Shown here piece by piece: positions 47,098-56,986 of a DNA stretch of 64,000 nucleotides. The number at the start of each line of letters is the position of its first letter. Position 1 is the stretch's first letter. The position numbers were made by a program, and so were the translations under genes. Origin of the DNA: Neobacillus nitrireducens (GTDB taxonomy: Bacteria; Bacillota; Bacilli; Bacillales; Cytobacillaceae); the NCBI RefSeq assembly GCF_030915405.1, contig NZ_CP133262.1, positions 4,493,001-4,557,000 on the forward strand. The letters are read 5' to 3'. The notes under the pieces are model-generated. The model did no database searches, had not been told where the DNA came from, and saw only the letters and a list, made by a program, of their open reading frames with translations.

Positions 47098-48358
47098 TGG
47101 TTAACTTCTCGTATACGATGGCGAGTGCCTGTTCGAACTTTCCGGTTTTCTTTGGTTGGTAGTATTGTTTGTGTTTTAACTTGTTTGGCAAGTACTGTTG
47201 CGGGACCCAGCCGTTTTCATAATCATGCGGGTACTTGTAATCTATCCCTCTGCCCAGCTCCTTTGCTCCTTTGTAATGGGCATCCTTTAGATGGTCCGGG
47301 ACCTCACCGACGATGCCTTTTTGGATGTCTTCAAGCGCGGCCTGAATGGCAAGAACAGCTGAATTGGATTTTGGTGATAAGCACAGTTCAATGACAGCAT
47401 TCGCAAGGGGAATCCTTGCTTCCGGAAAACCAATTCTTTCGGCCGTTTCAATCGCTGCTAAAGTGCGTGCACCCGCTTGCGGGTTAGCTAATCCGACATC
47501 TTCGTAGGCGATAACAATTAATCTGCGGCTGATACTCGGCAGGTCACCTGCCTCGATTAAACGGCCCAGATAATGGAGAGCGGCATTGACATCACTGCCG
47601 CGAATCGATTTCTGAAAGGCTGACAAAACATCATAATGCCCATCCCCATCTTTATCGGCAACAAGGCTCTTCTTTTGCAGACATTCTTCTGCTGTTTCAA
47701 CATCGATATGTATAGTTCCATCTATATCTTTATCCGTGGAAAGGACCGCTAATTCCAGTGCATTCAAAGAGCTCCTTACATCCCCATTCGAACCTTGTGA
47801 AAAATGCATTAACGCTTCATCATCCATCTCAACCTTTACTTTGCCAAAACCGCGTTCGTCATCTTTGAGGGCACGAATTAACGCCTGTTTTACTTCCTCT
47901 GGGGACAAGGGCTTTAATTCGAAAATCTGACAGCGGCTCCGGATTGCAGGATTAATGGCATGATAGGGATTACTAGTCGTAGCACCGATTAATACAATCA
48001 TTCCGTTTTCTAAATAAGGTAATAAAAAATCTTGCTTCGCTTTATCTAAACGATGGACTTCGTCAAGGAGCAGAATCACTTTTCCTGACATTTTTGCTTC
48101 AGCAGCAACAATTTCCATATCCTTTTTATTATTCGTTACCGCATTTAGTGTTCGAAAGGCATACTTTGTGCTGCCGGCAATCGCACTGGCAATGGATGTT
48201 TTACCAATACCCGGGGGTCCATATAAAATCATAGAGGTCAGCTGTTTGGCCTTCACCATTCTTGAAATAATTTTCCCATCACCGACCAGATGCTCTTGGC
48301 CGACAACTTCTTCAATCGTTCGAGGCCGCATCCGAAATGCTAAAGGCTTTTGCTGCAT
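47087..48358 (-). CDS. rarA: Replication-associated recombination protein A (MgsA/WHIP family)
   Basis: AAA+ ATPase acting at stalled forks. 423 residues: Walker A LYGPPGIGKTS, Walker B LLLDEVHRL, sensor 1 IGATTSNPY, Arg finger AIRSRC, and the C-terminal tetramerisation domain with KSIRGSDVNAALHYL. The frame opens at a TTG at 48373, but that lies on the ribosome site GGAGAG; the ATG at 48358 fits. Divergent from cymR. Confidence 0.96.
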   Translation of the reverse strand: MQQKPLAFRMRPRTIEEVVGQEHLVGDGKIISRMVKAKQLTSMILYGPPGIGKTSIASAIAGSTKYAFRTLNAVTNNKKDMEIVAAEAKMSGKVILLLDEVHRLDKAKQDFLLPYLENGMIVLIGATTSNPYHAINPAIRSRCQIFELKPLSPEEVKQALIRALKDDERGFGKVKVEMDDEALMHFSQGSNGDVRSSLNALELAVLSTDKDIDGTIHIDVETAEECLQKKSLVADKDGDGHYDVLSAFQKSIRGSDVNAALHYLGRLIEAGDLPSISRRLIVIAYEDVGLANPQAGARTLAAIETAERIGFPEARIPLANAVIELCLSPKSNSAVLAIQAALEDIQKGIVGEVPDHLKDAHYKGAKELGRGIDYKYPHDYENGWVPQQYLPNKLKHKQYYQPKKTGKFEQALAIVYEKLTRKK

Positions 48359-48427
48359 TTGACATCTCTCCAAAAAGGTTTTTCTAATAGAAATTTAGCT
48401 CATATAGCTTAACATTATCATTTTTCC

Positions 48428-48457
48428 TTGAAAAAGCATATGAAAGAAGAATATGAT
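48428..48457 (+). promoter_or_regulatory. Probable promoter of cymR-iscS-mnmA
   Basis: TTGAAA (48428-48433), 18-base spacer, TATGAT (48452-48457). Confidence 0.55.
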
Positions 48458-48521
48458 ATACTTTTAATGCCTATTAAATTACTAAGGATTTTTTAATATA
48501 GATACGAATAGAGGGTGCGAT

Positions 48522-48941
48522 ATGAAAATTTCAACAAAGGGTCGCTATGGTTTAACGATCATGATTGAACTTGCTAAGAAACAGGGCGAAGGGCCGATTT
48601 CATTAAAAACGATTGCGCAAGCAAATGATTTATCGGAACATTATTTAGAACAATTAATTGCCCCATTACGGAATGCTGGCCTTGTGAAAAGCATTAGGGG
48701 TGCCTATGGCGGCTATATCTTAACAAACATTCCATCAAAAATTACTGCTGGGGATGTCATTCGTGTCCTAGAAGGACCAATCACGCCTGTTGAAGGGATT
48801 GAAGATGAAGAACCTGCCAAACGGGAGCTGTGGATTCGAATTCGTGATGCTATTAGAAACGTTTTGGATAACACGACGTTAGAAGATTTAGCAAATCATA
48901 GTAATGATGAAGAACCGGATGGTTATATGTTTTATATTTAG
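48522..48941 (+). CDS. cymR: Cysteine metabolism repressor CymR (Rrf2 family)
   Basis: Represses cysteine uptake and synthesis genes, working with CysK in B. subtilis. 139 residues: winged helix with ISLKTIAQANDLSEHYLEQL and wing KSIRGAYGGYIL, then the dimerisation helix LWIRIRDAIRNVLDNTTLEDLA. It lacks the three cysteines of IscR-type cluster binding, which fits CymR. Heads an operon with the desulfurase and the thiolase below. Confidence 0.96.
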   Translation: MKISTKGRYGLTIMIELAKKQGEGPISLKTIAQANDLSEHYLEQLIAPLRNAGLVKSIRGAYGGYILTNIPSKITAGDVIRVLEGPITPVEGIEDEEPAKRELWIRIRDAIRNVLDNTTLEDLANHSNDEEPDGYMFYI

Positions 48942-48986
48942 GGTAAAAAGTAACATTGTAGAATTATTTTGATAGAAGGTGTAAAT

Positions 48987-50129
48987 GTGGAACGAATTTA
49001 TCTCGACCATGCTGCTACATCTCCCATGCATCCAAGGGTTATTGAAAAAATGCTCGAGGCGATGAACTTGACGTTCGGAAATCCCTCAAGTATTCATTCC
49101 TTTGGCAGGGAAGCACGACAACAAATTGATTTAGCGCGCTCGGTGTTAGCAAACAGCATTGGTGCAAAGGATAACGAGATTATTTTTACAAGTGGGGGAA
49201 CCGAAGCAGATAATATGGCGTTGTTTGGGGTTGCGGAAACCTATCAGCATAATGGCAGACATATTATTACCTCCGATGTGGAGCATCATGCAGTTCTCCA
49301 CGCTTGCAAGAAGTTAGAAAAAGTGGGCTTTGAGGTCACTTATTTACCTGTAGATGAAACAGGGCGAATATCACTGGCTGAACTTCGTGCTGCCTTAAGG
49401 GATGATACCATTTTGGTGTCGATCATGTATGGGAATAACGAAGTAGGCACACTTCAGCCTATACTTGAGATTGGACAGTTATTAAAAGATCATCAAGCAA
49501 AGTTCCATACGGATGCCGTACAGGCTTACGGGGTTGAAAACATTGATGTTAATGAAAGTCTGATCGATTTATTATCCGTCTCTGCCCACAAAATCAATGG
49601 TCCAAAAGGAACAGGTTTTCTTTATGCCAGGTCAAATGTAAAACTGGCTCCGCGTTCCTTCGGCGGTGAGCAAGAAAGAAAAAGACGTGCTGGAACCGAA
49701 AATATTGGCGCGATTGTTGGATTCCATGAAGCGGTTGTAATTGCACATGAAGGTCGGGAAGCTAAGCGAACAAAATTCTTTGATTTGAAAAAAAGCATGA
49801 TGGAAAAGCTCCGTGAATTAGATGTAGAATTTAACATAAACGGAATGCTTGAATATTCATTGCCACATGTATTAAACTTAAGTTTTCCCGGGACAAGTGT
49901 GGAAGCAATGCTGGTCAACCTGGATTTAGCGGGAATTGCTGTTTCGAGTGGTTCGGCATGCACAGCGGGCTCAATTGAACCCTCCCACGTGCTTGTTGCT
50001 ATGTTTGGTAAACGCTCAGAACGATTAACTAATTCGATTCGTTTCAGTTTTGGTTTTAATACGACAACTGAGGAAGTTATTAGGGCGGCTGAGGAAACAG
50101 CTCGAGTTGTTTCCCGTCTCAAAAAATAG
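48987..50129 (+). CDS. iscS: IscS-type cysteine desulfurase paired with MnmA (YrvO)
   Basis: PLP enzyme giving persulfide sulfur to MnmA for tRNA 2-thiouridine. 380 residues: N-terminus ERIYLDHAATSPMHPRV, PLP lysine in VSAHKINGPKG, catalytic cysteine in SSGSACTAGSIEPSHVL. The frame opens at a TTG at 48969, but the GTG at 48987 follows AGAAGGTG and yields the standard N-terminus. It ends 40 bases before mnmA. Confidence 0.95.
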   Translation: MERIYLDHAATSPMHPRVIEKMLEAMNLTFGNPSSIHSFGREARQQIDLARSVLANSIGAKDNEIIFTSGGTEADNMALFGVAETYQHNGRHIITSDVEHHAVLHACKKLEKVGFEVTYLPVDETGRISLAELRAALRDDTILVSIMYGNNEVGTLQPILEIGQLLKDHQAKFHTDAVQAYGVENIDVNESLIDLLSVSAHKINGPKGTGFLYARSNVKLAPRSFGGEQERKRRAGTENIGAIVGFHEAVVIAHEGREAKRTKFFDLKKSMMEKLRELDVEFNINGMLEYSLPHVLNLSFPGTSVEAMLVNLDLAGIAVSSGSACTAGSIEPSHVLVAMFGKRSERLTNSIRFSFGFNTTTEEVIRAAEETARVVSRLKK

Positions 50130-50163
50130 ATCGGCGATGATTTTTGCAACAAAAGAGAGGTGA

Positions 50164-51288
<1,125 letters not shown>

Positions 51289-51294
51289 GTAGTC

Positions 51295-51328
51295 AACCTG
51301 ATTCCTAAAAAGGGAGTCAGGTTTTTTT
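51295..51328 (+). terminator. Terminator after mnmA
   Basis: AACCTGATTCC against GGGAGTCAGGTT, then a run of seven T. Confidence 0.85.
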
Positions 51329-51389
51329 GTGGAAGGTTATTTTTAAATAAAATATGATATACTTTCACTTAGGATTGGAGCTGAAATAA

Positions 51390-52043
51390 ATGGATAAAAA
51401 CCAATTAGGTGTGCAATACATGCAGGATGGCAACCTAGAAGAGGCTGCGAAGGCCTTTAATGAAGCCATTCAAGAAAACCCCAACGACCCTGTTGCCTAT
51501 ATTAATTTCGGTAATGTTCTTTCTGCGGTCGGAGACGACGAAAAGGCGCTTAATTTTTATCAAAAAGCAATTGAAATAGATGAAAACGCTGCGGCGGCTT
51601 ATTATAGTATTGGAACCTTGTTATTTAGTAAGGACCTTTTCAATGAAGCTAAGAATATGTTTAAGACAGCTATGAAAAAGGGTCTGCAATCAAGTGACAA
51701 TTACTTCATGTTGGGACTGACTCTTGTTCAGTTGAACCAAGGGAAATTTGCGCTTCCATATTTACAAAGATGCGTCGAATTAAATGAAGCGGATGCGGAA
51801 GCACGGTTTCAGTATGGATTATGTCTTGCCCAGTTAGAATTAATCGCTGAAGCAATGATTCAATTTGAAAAATGTATCGAGCTGGACCCAGAACATTCGG
51901 ATGCCTATTATAATTTAGGTGTTACTTATGCTTTCCAAGAAAATGCAGCGAAGGCAATCGAAATGTTCAATAAAGCACTCGAAATTCAACCTGACCATTT
52001 ACTTGCAGGTCACGCAAAAAACTTATTAGAAAGTAATCAATAA
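51390..52043 (+). CDS. yrrB: Tetratricopeptide repeat protein YrrB
   Basis: 217 residues made of about six TPR units of 34 residues (NLEEAAKAFNEAIQENPNDPVAY pattern repeating from residue 8 to 210). TPR proteins mediate protein contacts; the partner is unknown. Co-location with mnmA and recD2 is conserved in bacilli. ATG at 51390; -10-like TATACT at 51358-51363 without a good -35. Confidence 0.9.
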   Translation: MDKNQLGVQYMQDGNLEEAAKAFNEAIQENPNDPVAYINFGNVLSAVGDDEKALNFYQKAIEIDENAAAAYYSIGTLLFSKDLFNEAKNMFKTAMKKGLQSSDNYFMLGLTLVQLNQGKFALPYLQRCVELNEADAEARFQYGLCLAQLELIAEAMIQFEKCIELDPEHSDAYYNLGVTYAFQENAAKAIEMFNKALEIQPDHLLAGHAKNLLESNQ

Positions 52044-52076
52044 CTATTCTTACTTTTTTAGAAGGGAGGGAGTTAA

Positions 52077-54524
52077 ATGGAAAAGCAAGATACATTGGAT
52101 TTATTTGAAGAACAAGGAAAATTCGTAAAGGGTAGGCCAATTGTAACTATTTTTCACAATGAACAAAACCTTTACACGGTTTTACGAATAAGAGTCGATG
52201 AAACCAATCATTCCTATGAGGATAAAGAAGCAGTGGTCACTGGTTATTTTCCGAAAATACATGAACAAGAGACCTATATTTTTTTCGGGGAATTTAAGGA
52301 TCATCCAAAGTTCGGTCTTCAATTTCACACCAATCATTTCCGGAAGGACATGCCCCAAACAAAACAAGGGGTTATCAACTATTTGTCTGGGGAAATGTTT
52401 AAAGGGATTGGGAAAAAGACGGCTGAAAACATTGTCGAAACCTTAGGTGAAGATGCCATTTCTAAAATTCTCAGTCAGCCGTCATTGCTTGACACCATTC
52501 CAAAGCTCCCTCCTGAAAAAGCAAAATCACTTTATGATACCTTGATGGAGCATCAAGGACTTGAGCAAGTGATGGTTGCCTTAAACCAATATGGATTTGG
52601 ACCGCAGATTTCGATGCGGATTTATCAGGCCTATAAAGACGAAACGCTCGGAATATTACAGAAAAATCCCTATCAATTGGTAGAGGATATCGAAGGAATT
52701 GGTTTTGGCCGGGCCGATGAACTTGGCTACCAGCTCGGTATTTCAGGAAACCATCCTGACCGGATCAAAGCAGCCTGTCTTTACATACTTGAGAACGAAA
52801 GCATCCAAAATGGCCATGTTTACATCCATGCAGAGGACTTATTGGAGCAAGTAAAAGCACTCCTAGAAGATAACAAGCGTGATCAAATTGACTATCAAGA
52901 CATATCCATTGAGGTTATTAAGCTCCAAGAAGAGGGCAAATTAATGGGTGAAGAAAAACGCGTGTACATGCCTTCATTATTTTTTGCTGAAAAGGGGCTT
53001 GTGACGAATATCCATCGCATTCTTGAGCAAACCGAATATAAAGACCAATTTCCAGAATCTGAATTTCTGTTATCGTTAGGCAGTTTAGAGGAACGGCTTG
53101 GGGTCCAATATGCACCCTCGCAGCGAGAAGCCATCCAAACCGCGTTAATGTCACCCATGTTAATCTTAACCGGTGGACCTGGGACAGGGAAAACGACGGT
53201 TATCAAAGGGATTGTTGAGCTTTATGCTGAATTGCACGGCTGTTCCTTAGAGCCAAAGGATTACCATAAAAAAGGGGAACCATTCCCATTCTTGCTTGCT
53301 GCACCAACTGGTAGAGCGGCTAAAAGAATGAGTGAATCGACGGGACTTCCGGCAGTAACCATTCATCGTCTGCTTGGATTAAATGGGCAGGAAGGATTTG
53401 ACCATGATGATCGCAGCCCGCTTGAGGGGAAAATTATTATTGTCGATGAAACCTCGATGCTTGATATTTGGCTTGCCAACCAACTATTTAAGGCTCTCCC
53501 TGAAAATATTCAAGTGATTCTGGTGGGGGATGAGGATCAATTGCCGTCAGTAGGGCCAGGACAGGTGTTAAAGGATATGCTGGAATCTGAACGGATTCCA
53601 ACGGTTCGCTTAACCGATATTTATCGCCAGGCAGAAGGTTCTTCGATTATTGAGCTTGCCCATGAAATCAAAAAGGGATATTTACCTACGGATATTACGA
53701 TGAAGCAAGCCGACAGGTCGTTTATTAAATGTTCAACTGCGCAGGTATCCCAGGTAGTTGAAAAAGTAGCCCTTAATGCAAAGAATAAAGGGTATTCCGC
53801 TAAGGATATTCAAGTATTGGCCCCAATGTATAGAGGACCTGCCGGAATCGACCGTTTAAATGTTTTGCTGCAAGAAATATTTAATCCAAACCCTGACGGT
53901 AAGCGAAAGGAAATTGCGTTTGGTGAGGTGAAATATCGCATCGGTGATAAGGTGCTGCAGCTTGTCAACCAACCTGAAAGTAATGTCTTTAACGGAGATA
54001 TTGGAGAAATTATCTCCATTATTTATGCAAAGGAAAATACCGAAAAGCAGGATATGATATATATTTCCTTTGAAGGCAATGAAGTGGAATACACTAAGCA
54101 GGACTTAAATCAAATTACGCATGCCTATTGTTGTTCCGTTCATAAATCTCAGGGCAGTGAATTTCCGATTGTTGTCCTTCCGATTACAAGAAGTTATTAT
54201 CGAATGCTGCGCAGAAATTTAATTTATACGGCAATTACTAGAAGTAAACAATCGTTAATTCTGTGTGGTGAAGTCGATGCACTTAAAATGGGCGTAGAAA
54301 GAGCGGATGAACTCTCTAGGCAAACGACCCTCTGTCTCAAGCTCCATGATTCGATTGCAGCACCACCAAATGCTGAAGTAAGCCATCAGGAATCAGACGT
54401 TGTTAATCCAACGGAAAGTAAAAATCCGACCGAGGAATTATCCTACGAGGAACTATTCATACAAGAAGATCCAATGATTGGCATGGAAAACGTTTCACCT
54501 TATGATTTCATGGTAATTGACTAA
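52077..54524 (+). CDS. recD2: ATP-dependent RecD2-like DNA helicase
   Basis: SF1B 5'-3' helicase without RecBC partners. 815 residues: an N-terminal OB/HhH region (about 90-230, YLSGEMFKGIGKKTAENIVE, DIEGIGFGRADELGYQLGI), helicase motif I LTGGPGTGKTTV, Ia APTGRAAKRM, II IIVDETSMLD, III LVGDEDQLPSVGPG, V and VI HKSQGSEF and YTAITRSKQ. ATG at 52077 after AGGGAGGGAG. The C-terminal tail is acidic. Confidence 0.97.
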   Translation: MEKQDTLDLFEEQGKFVKGRPIVTIFHNEQNLYTVLRIRVDETNHSYEDKEAVVTGYFPKIHEQETYIFFGEFKDHPKFGLQFHTNHFRKDMPQTKQGVINYLSGEMFKGIGKKTAENIVETLGEDAISKILSQPSLLDTIPKLPPEKAKSLYDTLMEHQGLEQVMVALNQYGFGPQISMRIYQAYKDETLGILQKNPYQLVEDIEGIGFGRADELGYQLGISGNHPDRIKAACLYILENESIQNGHVYIHAEDLLEQVKALLEDNKRDQIDYQDISIEVIKLQEEGKLMGEEKRVYMPSLFFAEKGLVTNIHRILEQTEYKDQFPESEFLLSLGSLEERLGVQYAPSQREAIQTALMSPMLILTGGPGTGKTTVIKGIVELYAELHGCSLEPKDYHKKGEPFPFLLAAPTGRAAKRMSESTGLPAVTIHRLLGLNGQEGFDHDDRSPLEGKIIIVDETSMLDIWLANQLFKALPENIQVILVGDEDQLPSVGPGQVLKDMLESERIPTVRLTDIYRQAEGSSIIELAHEIKKGYLPTDITMKQADRSFIKCSTAQVSQVVEKVALNAKNKGYSAKDIQVLAPMYRGPAGIDRLNVLLQEIFNPNPDGKRKEIAFGEVKYRIGDKVLQLVNQPESNVFNGDIGEIISIIYAKENTEKQDMIYISFEGNEVEYTKQDLNQITHAYCCSVHKSQGSEFPIVVLPITRSYYRMLRRNLIYTAITRSKQSLILCGEVDALKMGVERADELSRQTTLCLKLHDSIAAPPNAEVSHQESDVVNPTESKNPTEELSYEELFIQEDPMIGMENVSPYDFMVID

Positions 54525-54557
54525 CACTATAAATGTTCACAGGAGGTGGGACACTCT

Positions 54558-55034
54558 TTGCGGACATTTTCTTTACTAAAAGGACAGCCTGTTTTTAATA
54601 CAAAAAGCGGCCAAAAAATTGGTGAAGTTTGTGATTTATGTATCTCCAGCAACGGTAAGGTAAACGGCTTACTGATAAAAAAAGGCGTTTTTTTCAAACA
54701 ATCCTTTTTTCTGGACATCGAAAAAGTGGCTTCCTTCGGTTTGGATGGAATAATGATTGAGGATAACGGCCATTTGGTAAAACTGAAAGATGATCCGGAA
54801 TATACACTTACACATCAACATTCTCTAAATGGGATGATGATGCTATCTAAGAGTGGGGAATCACTTGGATTGTTAAAAGATGTATATTTTCAGGAAGAAT
54901 TGGGCACTATTATAGGGTACGAAATCACGGATGGCTTCTTTTCGGAACTTACGGAAGGCAAACAAGTCATTCAATCCGAAAAGCCCTTAGCAATCGGAAA
55001 GGATGCCATTATCGTTGACGTAAATAATACGTGA
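54558..55034 (+). CDS. yrrD: PRC-barrel domain protein YrrD
   Basis: 158 residues with two PRC-barrel-like units (about 1-75 and 85-150; each has a G-x-x-(L/I)-G-x-(V/L)-x-D pattern, e.g. SGQKIGEVCDLCI and SGESLGLLKDVYF). Role unknown. The GTG at 54546 lies in AGGAGGTGG, so the TTG at 54558 (reading LRTFSLLKGQPVF) is the start. It overlaps the frame of the next gene only upstream of that gene's chosen start. Confidence 0.83.
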   Translation: MRTFSLLKGQPVFNTKSGQKIGEVCDLCISSNGKVNGLLIKKGVFFKQSFFLDIEKVASFGLDGIMIEDNGHLVKLKDDPEYTLTHQHSLNGMMMLSKSGESLGLLKDVYFQEELGTIIGYEITDGFFSELTEGKQVIQSEKPLAIGKDAIIVDVNNT

Positions 55035-55045
55035 GGTGTCTTTCC

Positions 55046-55237
55046 ATGTTTAAGTGTCCCAATTGTCAAAGCAAGGATATCGGTAAGATTGGTATCAACC
55101 AATATTATTGTTGGAGTTGCTTTATCGAACTTTCAGTAAACAAAGGCATAATCAATACCCATCAAGTCGAAGAAGACGGGTCACTAAGTTCCTTAGATGA
55201 TTTGTTTGAAGAAGAAGAGCGTCGTTACACCATTTAA
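55046..55237 (+). CDS. Small zinc-ribbon protein
   Basis: 63 residues. An N-terminal zinc ribbon CPNCQSKDIGKIGINQYYCWSC (two CxxC pairs at about residues 4-7 and 23-26) is followed by an acidic tail (VEEDGSLSSLDDLFEEEERR). ATG at 55046 after GTGAGGTG; an in-frame upstream start at 55031 is less well placed. Small size and pattern suggest an adaptor or regulatory protein; the function is not known. It lies between yrrD and a 44-residue gene. Confidence 0.8.
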   Translation: MFKCPNCQSKDIGKIGINQYYCWSCFIELSVNKGIINTHQVEEDGSLSSLDDLFEEEERRYTI

Positions 55238-55322
55238 CATAGAAAAGCGGAAAACTTGAGTTAGATCGTTATCCAAGTTATAGGTTTAAACTTAATTAAC
55301 GTCTAATAAAGAGGTGAAACGT

Positions 55323-55457
55323 ATGAATAAAATGATGACGACGATGATTGCTTTTGGTGCTGGGATGGCTGCCTATAATGTGGCCTCAAGAAATAATATG
55401 ATGTCAGCCCGAAATATGAAAAGAATGACAAAGAAAGTAAAACGTGCGATATTTTAA
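55323..55457 (+). CDS. 44-residue basic protein, YrzQ-like (DUF3918)
   Basis: ATG at 55323 after AAGAGGTGAAACGT. Sequence starts MNKMMTTMIAFGAGMAAYN, a short hydrophobic/amphipathic stretch, and ends in a strongly basic tail (MKRMTKKVKRAIF). Own ribosome site and a strong terminator 4 bases after its stop. Function unknown. The family name is from memory of similar short Bacillus proteins. Confidence 0.75.
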   Translation: MNKMMTTMIAFGAGMAAYNVASRNNMMSARNMKRMTKKVKRAIF

Positions 55458-55460
55458 AAC

Positions 55461-55492
55461 AAAATCCCCCTCGAACTTGAGGGGGATTTTTA
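55461..55492 (+). terminator. Terminator after the 44-residue gene
   Basis: 12-bp perfect stem AAAATCCCCCTC/GAGGGGGATTTT, 6-base loop. Confidence 0.93.
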
Positions 55493-55560
55493 ATGCAAAA
55501 TATTCAAATGTATAATTCACCCAAGTGTCTCTAACACTAACCTGAAGGAGGCTATGGAAC

Positions 55561-56652
55561 GTGGAGATTCGAATGAAATGGTATTACCGCATCGGTTTTA
55601 TACTCCTTTTATTAATTGCCATTTATGTTTTTCTGAAAATCCGTTTTGTATGGCTGCCTATCTTCAGGGTGGTTGTTATTATTATGCTCCCCTTTGCTAT
55701 TGGTGGATTTATAACCTATTTGCTTCATCCGATTGTGGAGAAATTACATCTAAAGGGTATGCACCGGGGGCTAGCTATTTTTCTAATTTATATTTTATTT
55801 TTTGGAGGAATCGGATTAGGACTTTATAAAGGGGTTCCAGCAATGATTGACCAAATAAAAGATCTTTCCGACAGTGCCCCCGTTTTAGCAGAACAATATA
55901 GAGGTTGGATTACTAAGCTTGAAACAAATACGAGAGAATGGCCTGACGGTTTGCAAACAAAAATAGATGATGGAATTGATGCCTTTGAAGAAAAGTTGGA
56001 TTCCCTCTTGACAGTTATCGTCAATCTATTAATGAAGCTTCTAAATTCAGCATTAATCCTGATGATCGTTCCCTTCATTGCCTTTTATATGTTAAAGGAT
56101 TTTCCATTGATTAAACGAACATTTTGGTATATAACACCGAAAGAATGGCGAAAAAAAGGGACCCTCTTCTTAAAAGATGTGGATGAATCCCTAGGGAGCT
56201 ATATTAGGGGACAACTTCTGGTCTGTATCATCATTGGCAGTGTTTCTGCACTTCTGTTTTGGTTATTCCATTTAAAGTACCCGTTGATACTAGGCCTTAT
56301 TGTAGGAATCACCAATGTCATTCCCTATTTTGGTCCGATTATTGGGGCAGTACCAGCAGTAATCATCGCAGCCACTTCGTCAGTAAAATTAGTAGTTATT
56401 ACCTTAGTCATTGTTTTTGGCCTTCAATTTTTAGAGGGAAACATCTTGTCTCCCTTAATTGTTGGAAAAAGTCTTCATATGCACCCGTTAATTATTATGA
56501 TTGCGTTAACTGCTGGGGGAGAAGTTGGTGGAATCCTGGGACTTATTTTAGCTGTTCCAGTCCTTGTGGTGATAAAAGTGGCGATTGTTCACGCGAAAAG
56601 TCATTTTATCCGACGGAAAGCAAAAGACCCCCCTACTTTAGTTGAAGATTAA
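55561..56652 (+). CDS. yrrI: AI-2E family transporter YrrI
   Basis: Polytopic membrane protein (363 residues, about 8 helices) of the AI-2 exporter/PerM family. Conserved C-terminal blocks ITNVIPYFGPIIGAVPA and GNILSPLIVGKSLHMHPLIIM are intact. Substrate uncertain; family members export autoinducer-2 or act as ion antiporters. GTG at 55561, 9 bases after AAGGAGG; an internal ATG lies at 55573. Confidence 0.9.
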   Translation: MEIRMKWYYRIGFILLLLIAIYVFLKIRFVWLPIFRVVVIIMLPFAIGGFITYLLHPIVEKLHLKGMHRGLAIFLIYILFFGGIGLGLYKGVPAMIDQIKDLSDSAPVLAEQYRGWITKLETNTREWPDGLQTKIDDGIDAFEEKLDSLLTVIVNLLMKLLNSALILMIVPFIAFYMLKDFPLIKRTFWYITPKEWRKKGTLFLKDVDESLGSYIRGQLLVCIIIGSVSALLFWLFHLKYPLILGLIVGITNVIPYFGPIIGAVPAVIIAATSSVKLVVITLVIVFGLQFLEGNILSPLIVGKSLHMHPLIIMIALTAGGEVGGILGLILAVPVLVVIKVAIVHAKSHFIRRKAKDPPTLVED

Positions 56653-56681
56653 TTGACAAACTTTTTTAAGGTGGCTATAAT
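56653..56681 (+). promoter_or_regulatory. Consensus sigma-A promoter of alaS
   Basis: TTGACA (56653-56658), 17-base spacer, TATAAT (56676-56681): a full match. It begins at the yrrI stop codon and drives the T-box leader. Confidence 0.85.
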
Positions 56682-56687
56682 TCGTAA

Positions 56688-56955
56688 TATAGAATATTTG
56701 TATGAAAATGTTGAAGGATTAAGTATGTTGTAGACCATCTGTAACGCTTGTGCGTATAAGAGAGGAGCTTCCCTGGCTGAAAGAAGCTCTAGATGAAGGA
56801 CGGCAGAAAGCTAATCTGGAGTGCAGCTAACCACTGCCGTATGCCTGCGTTAAGGGATTAATGAGAGATGGATATATTTTTGTATCCGTAATCAGGGTGG
56901 TACCGCGAGACAAGCTCTCGTCCCTGTTTTTTGGGATGAGGGCTTTTTTGTATGC
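56688..56955 (+). ncRNA. T-box leader of alaS
   Basis: The conserved AGGGTGGTACCGCGAG is at 56894-56909, followed by a terminator hairpin (AAGCTCTCGTCCC against GGGATGAGGGCTT, 56913-56950) and a T-run. Upstream stem I includes GAGCTTC/GAAGCTC and the pair ACGGCAG/CTGCCGT. A GCA/GCT pair of Ala codons at 56823-56828 is a candidate specifier region. Expected to respond to uncharged tRNA-Ala. Confidence 0.92.
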
Positions 56956-56986
56956 TTTTTTACATAAATAAGGGAGGTCTAATACA

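Noticed and set aside
56259..56645. Plus-strand second frame in yrrI
   Set aside because: Shifted-frame shadow of a membrane protein; Cys/His/Trp-rich and unsupported by any start signal.
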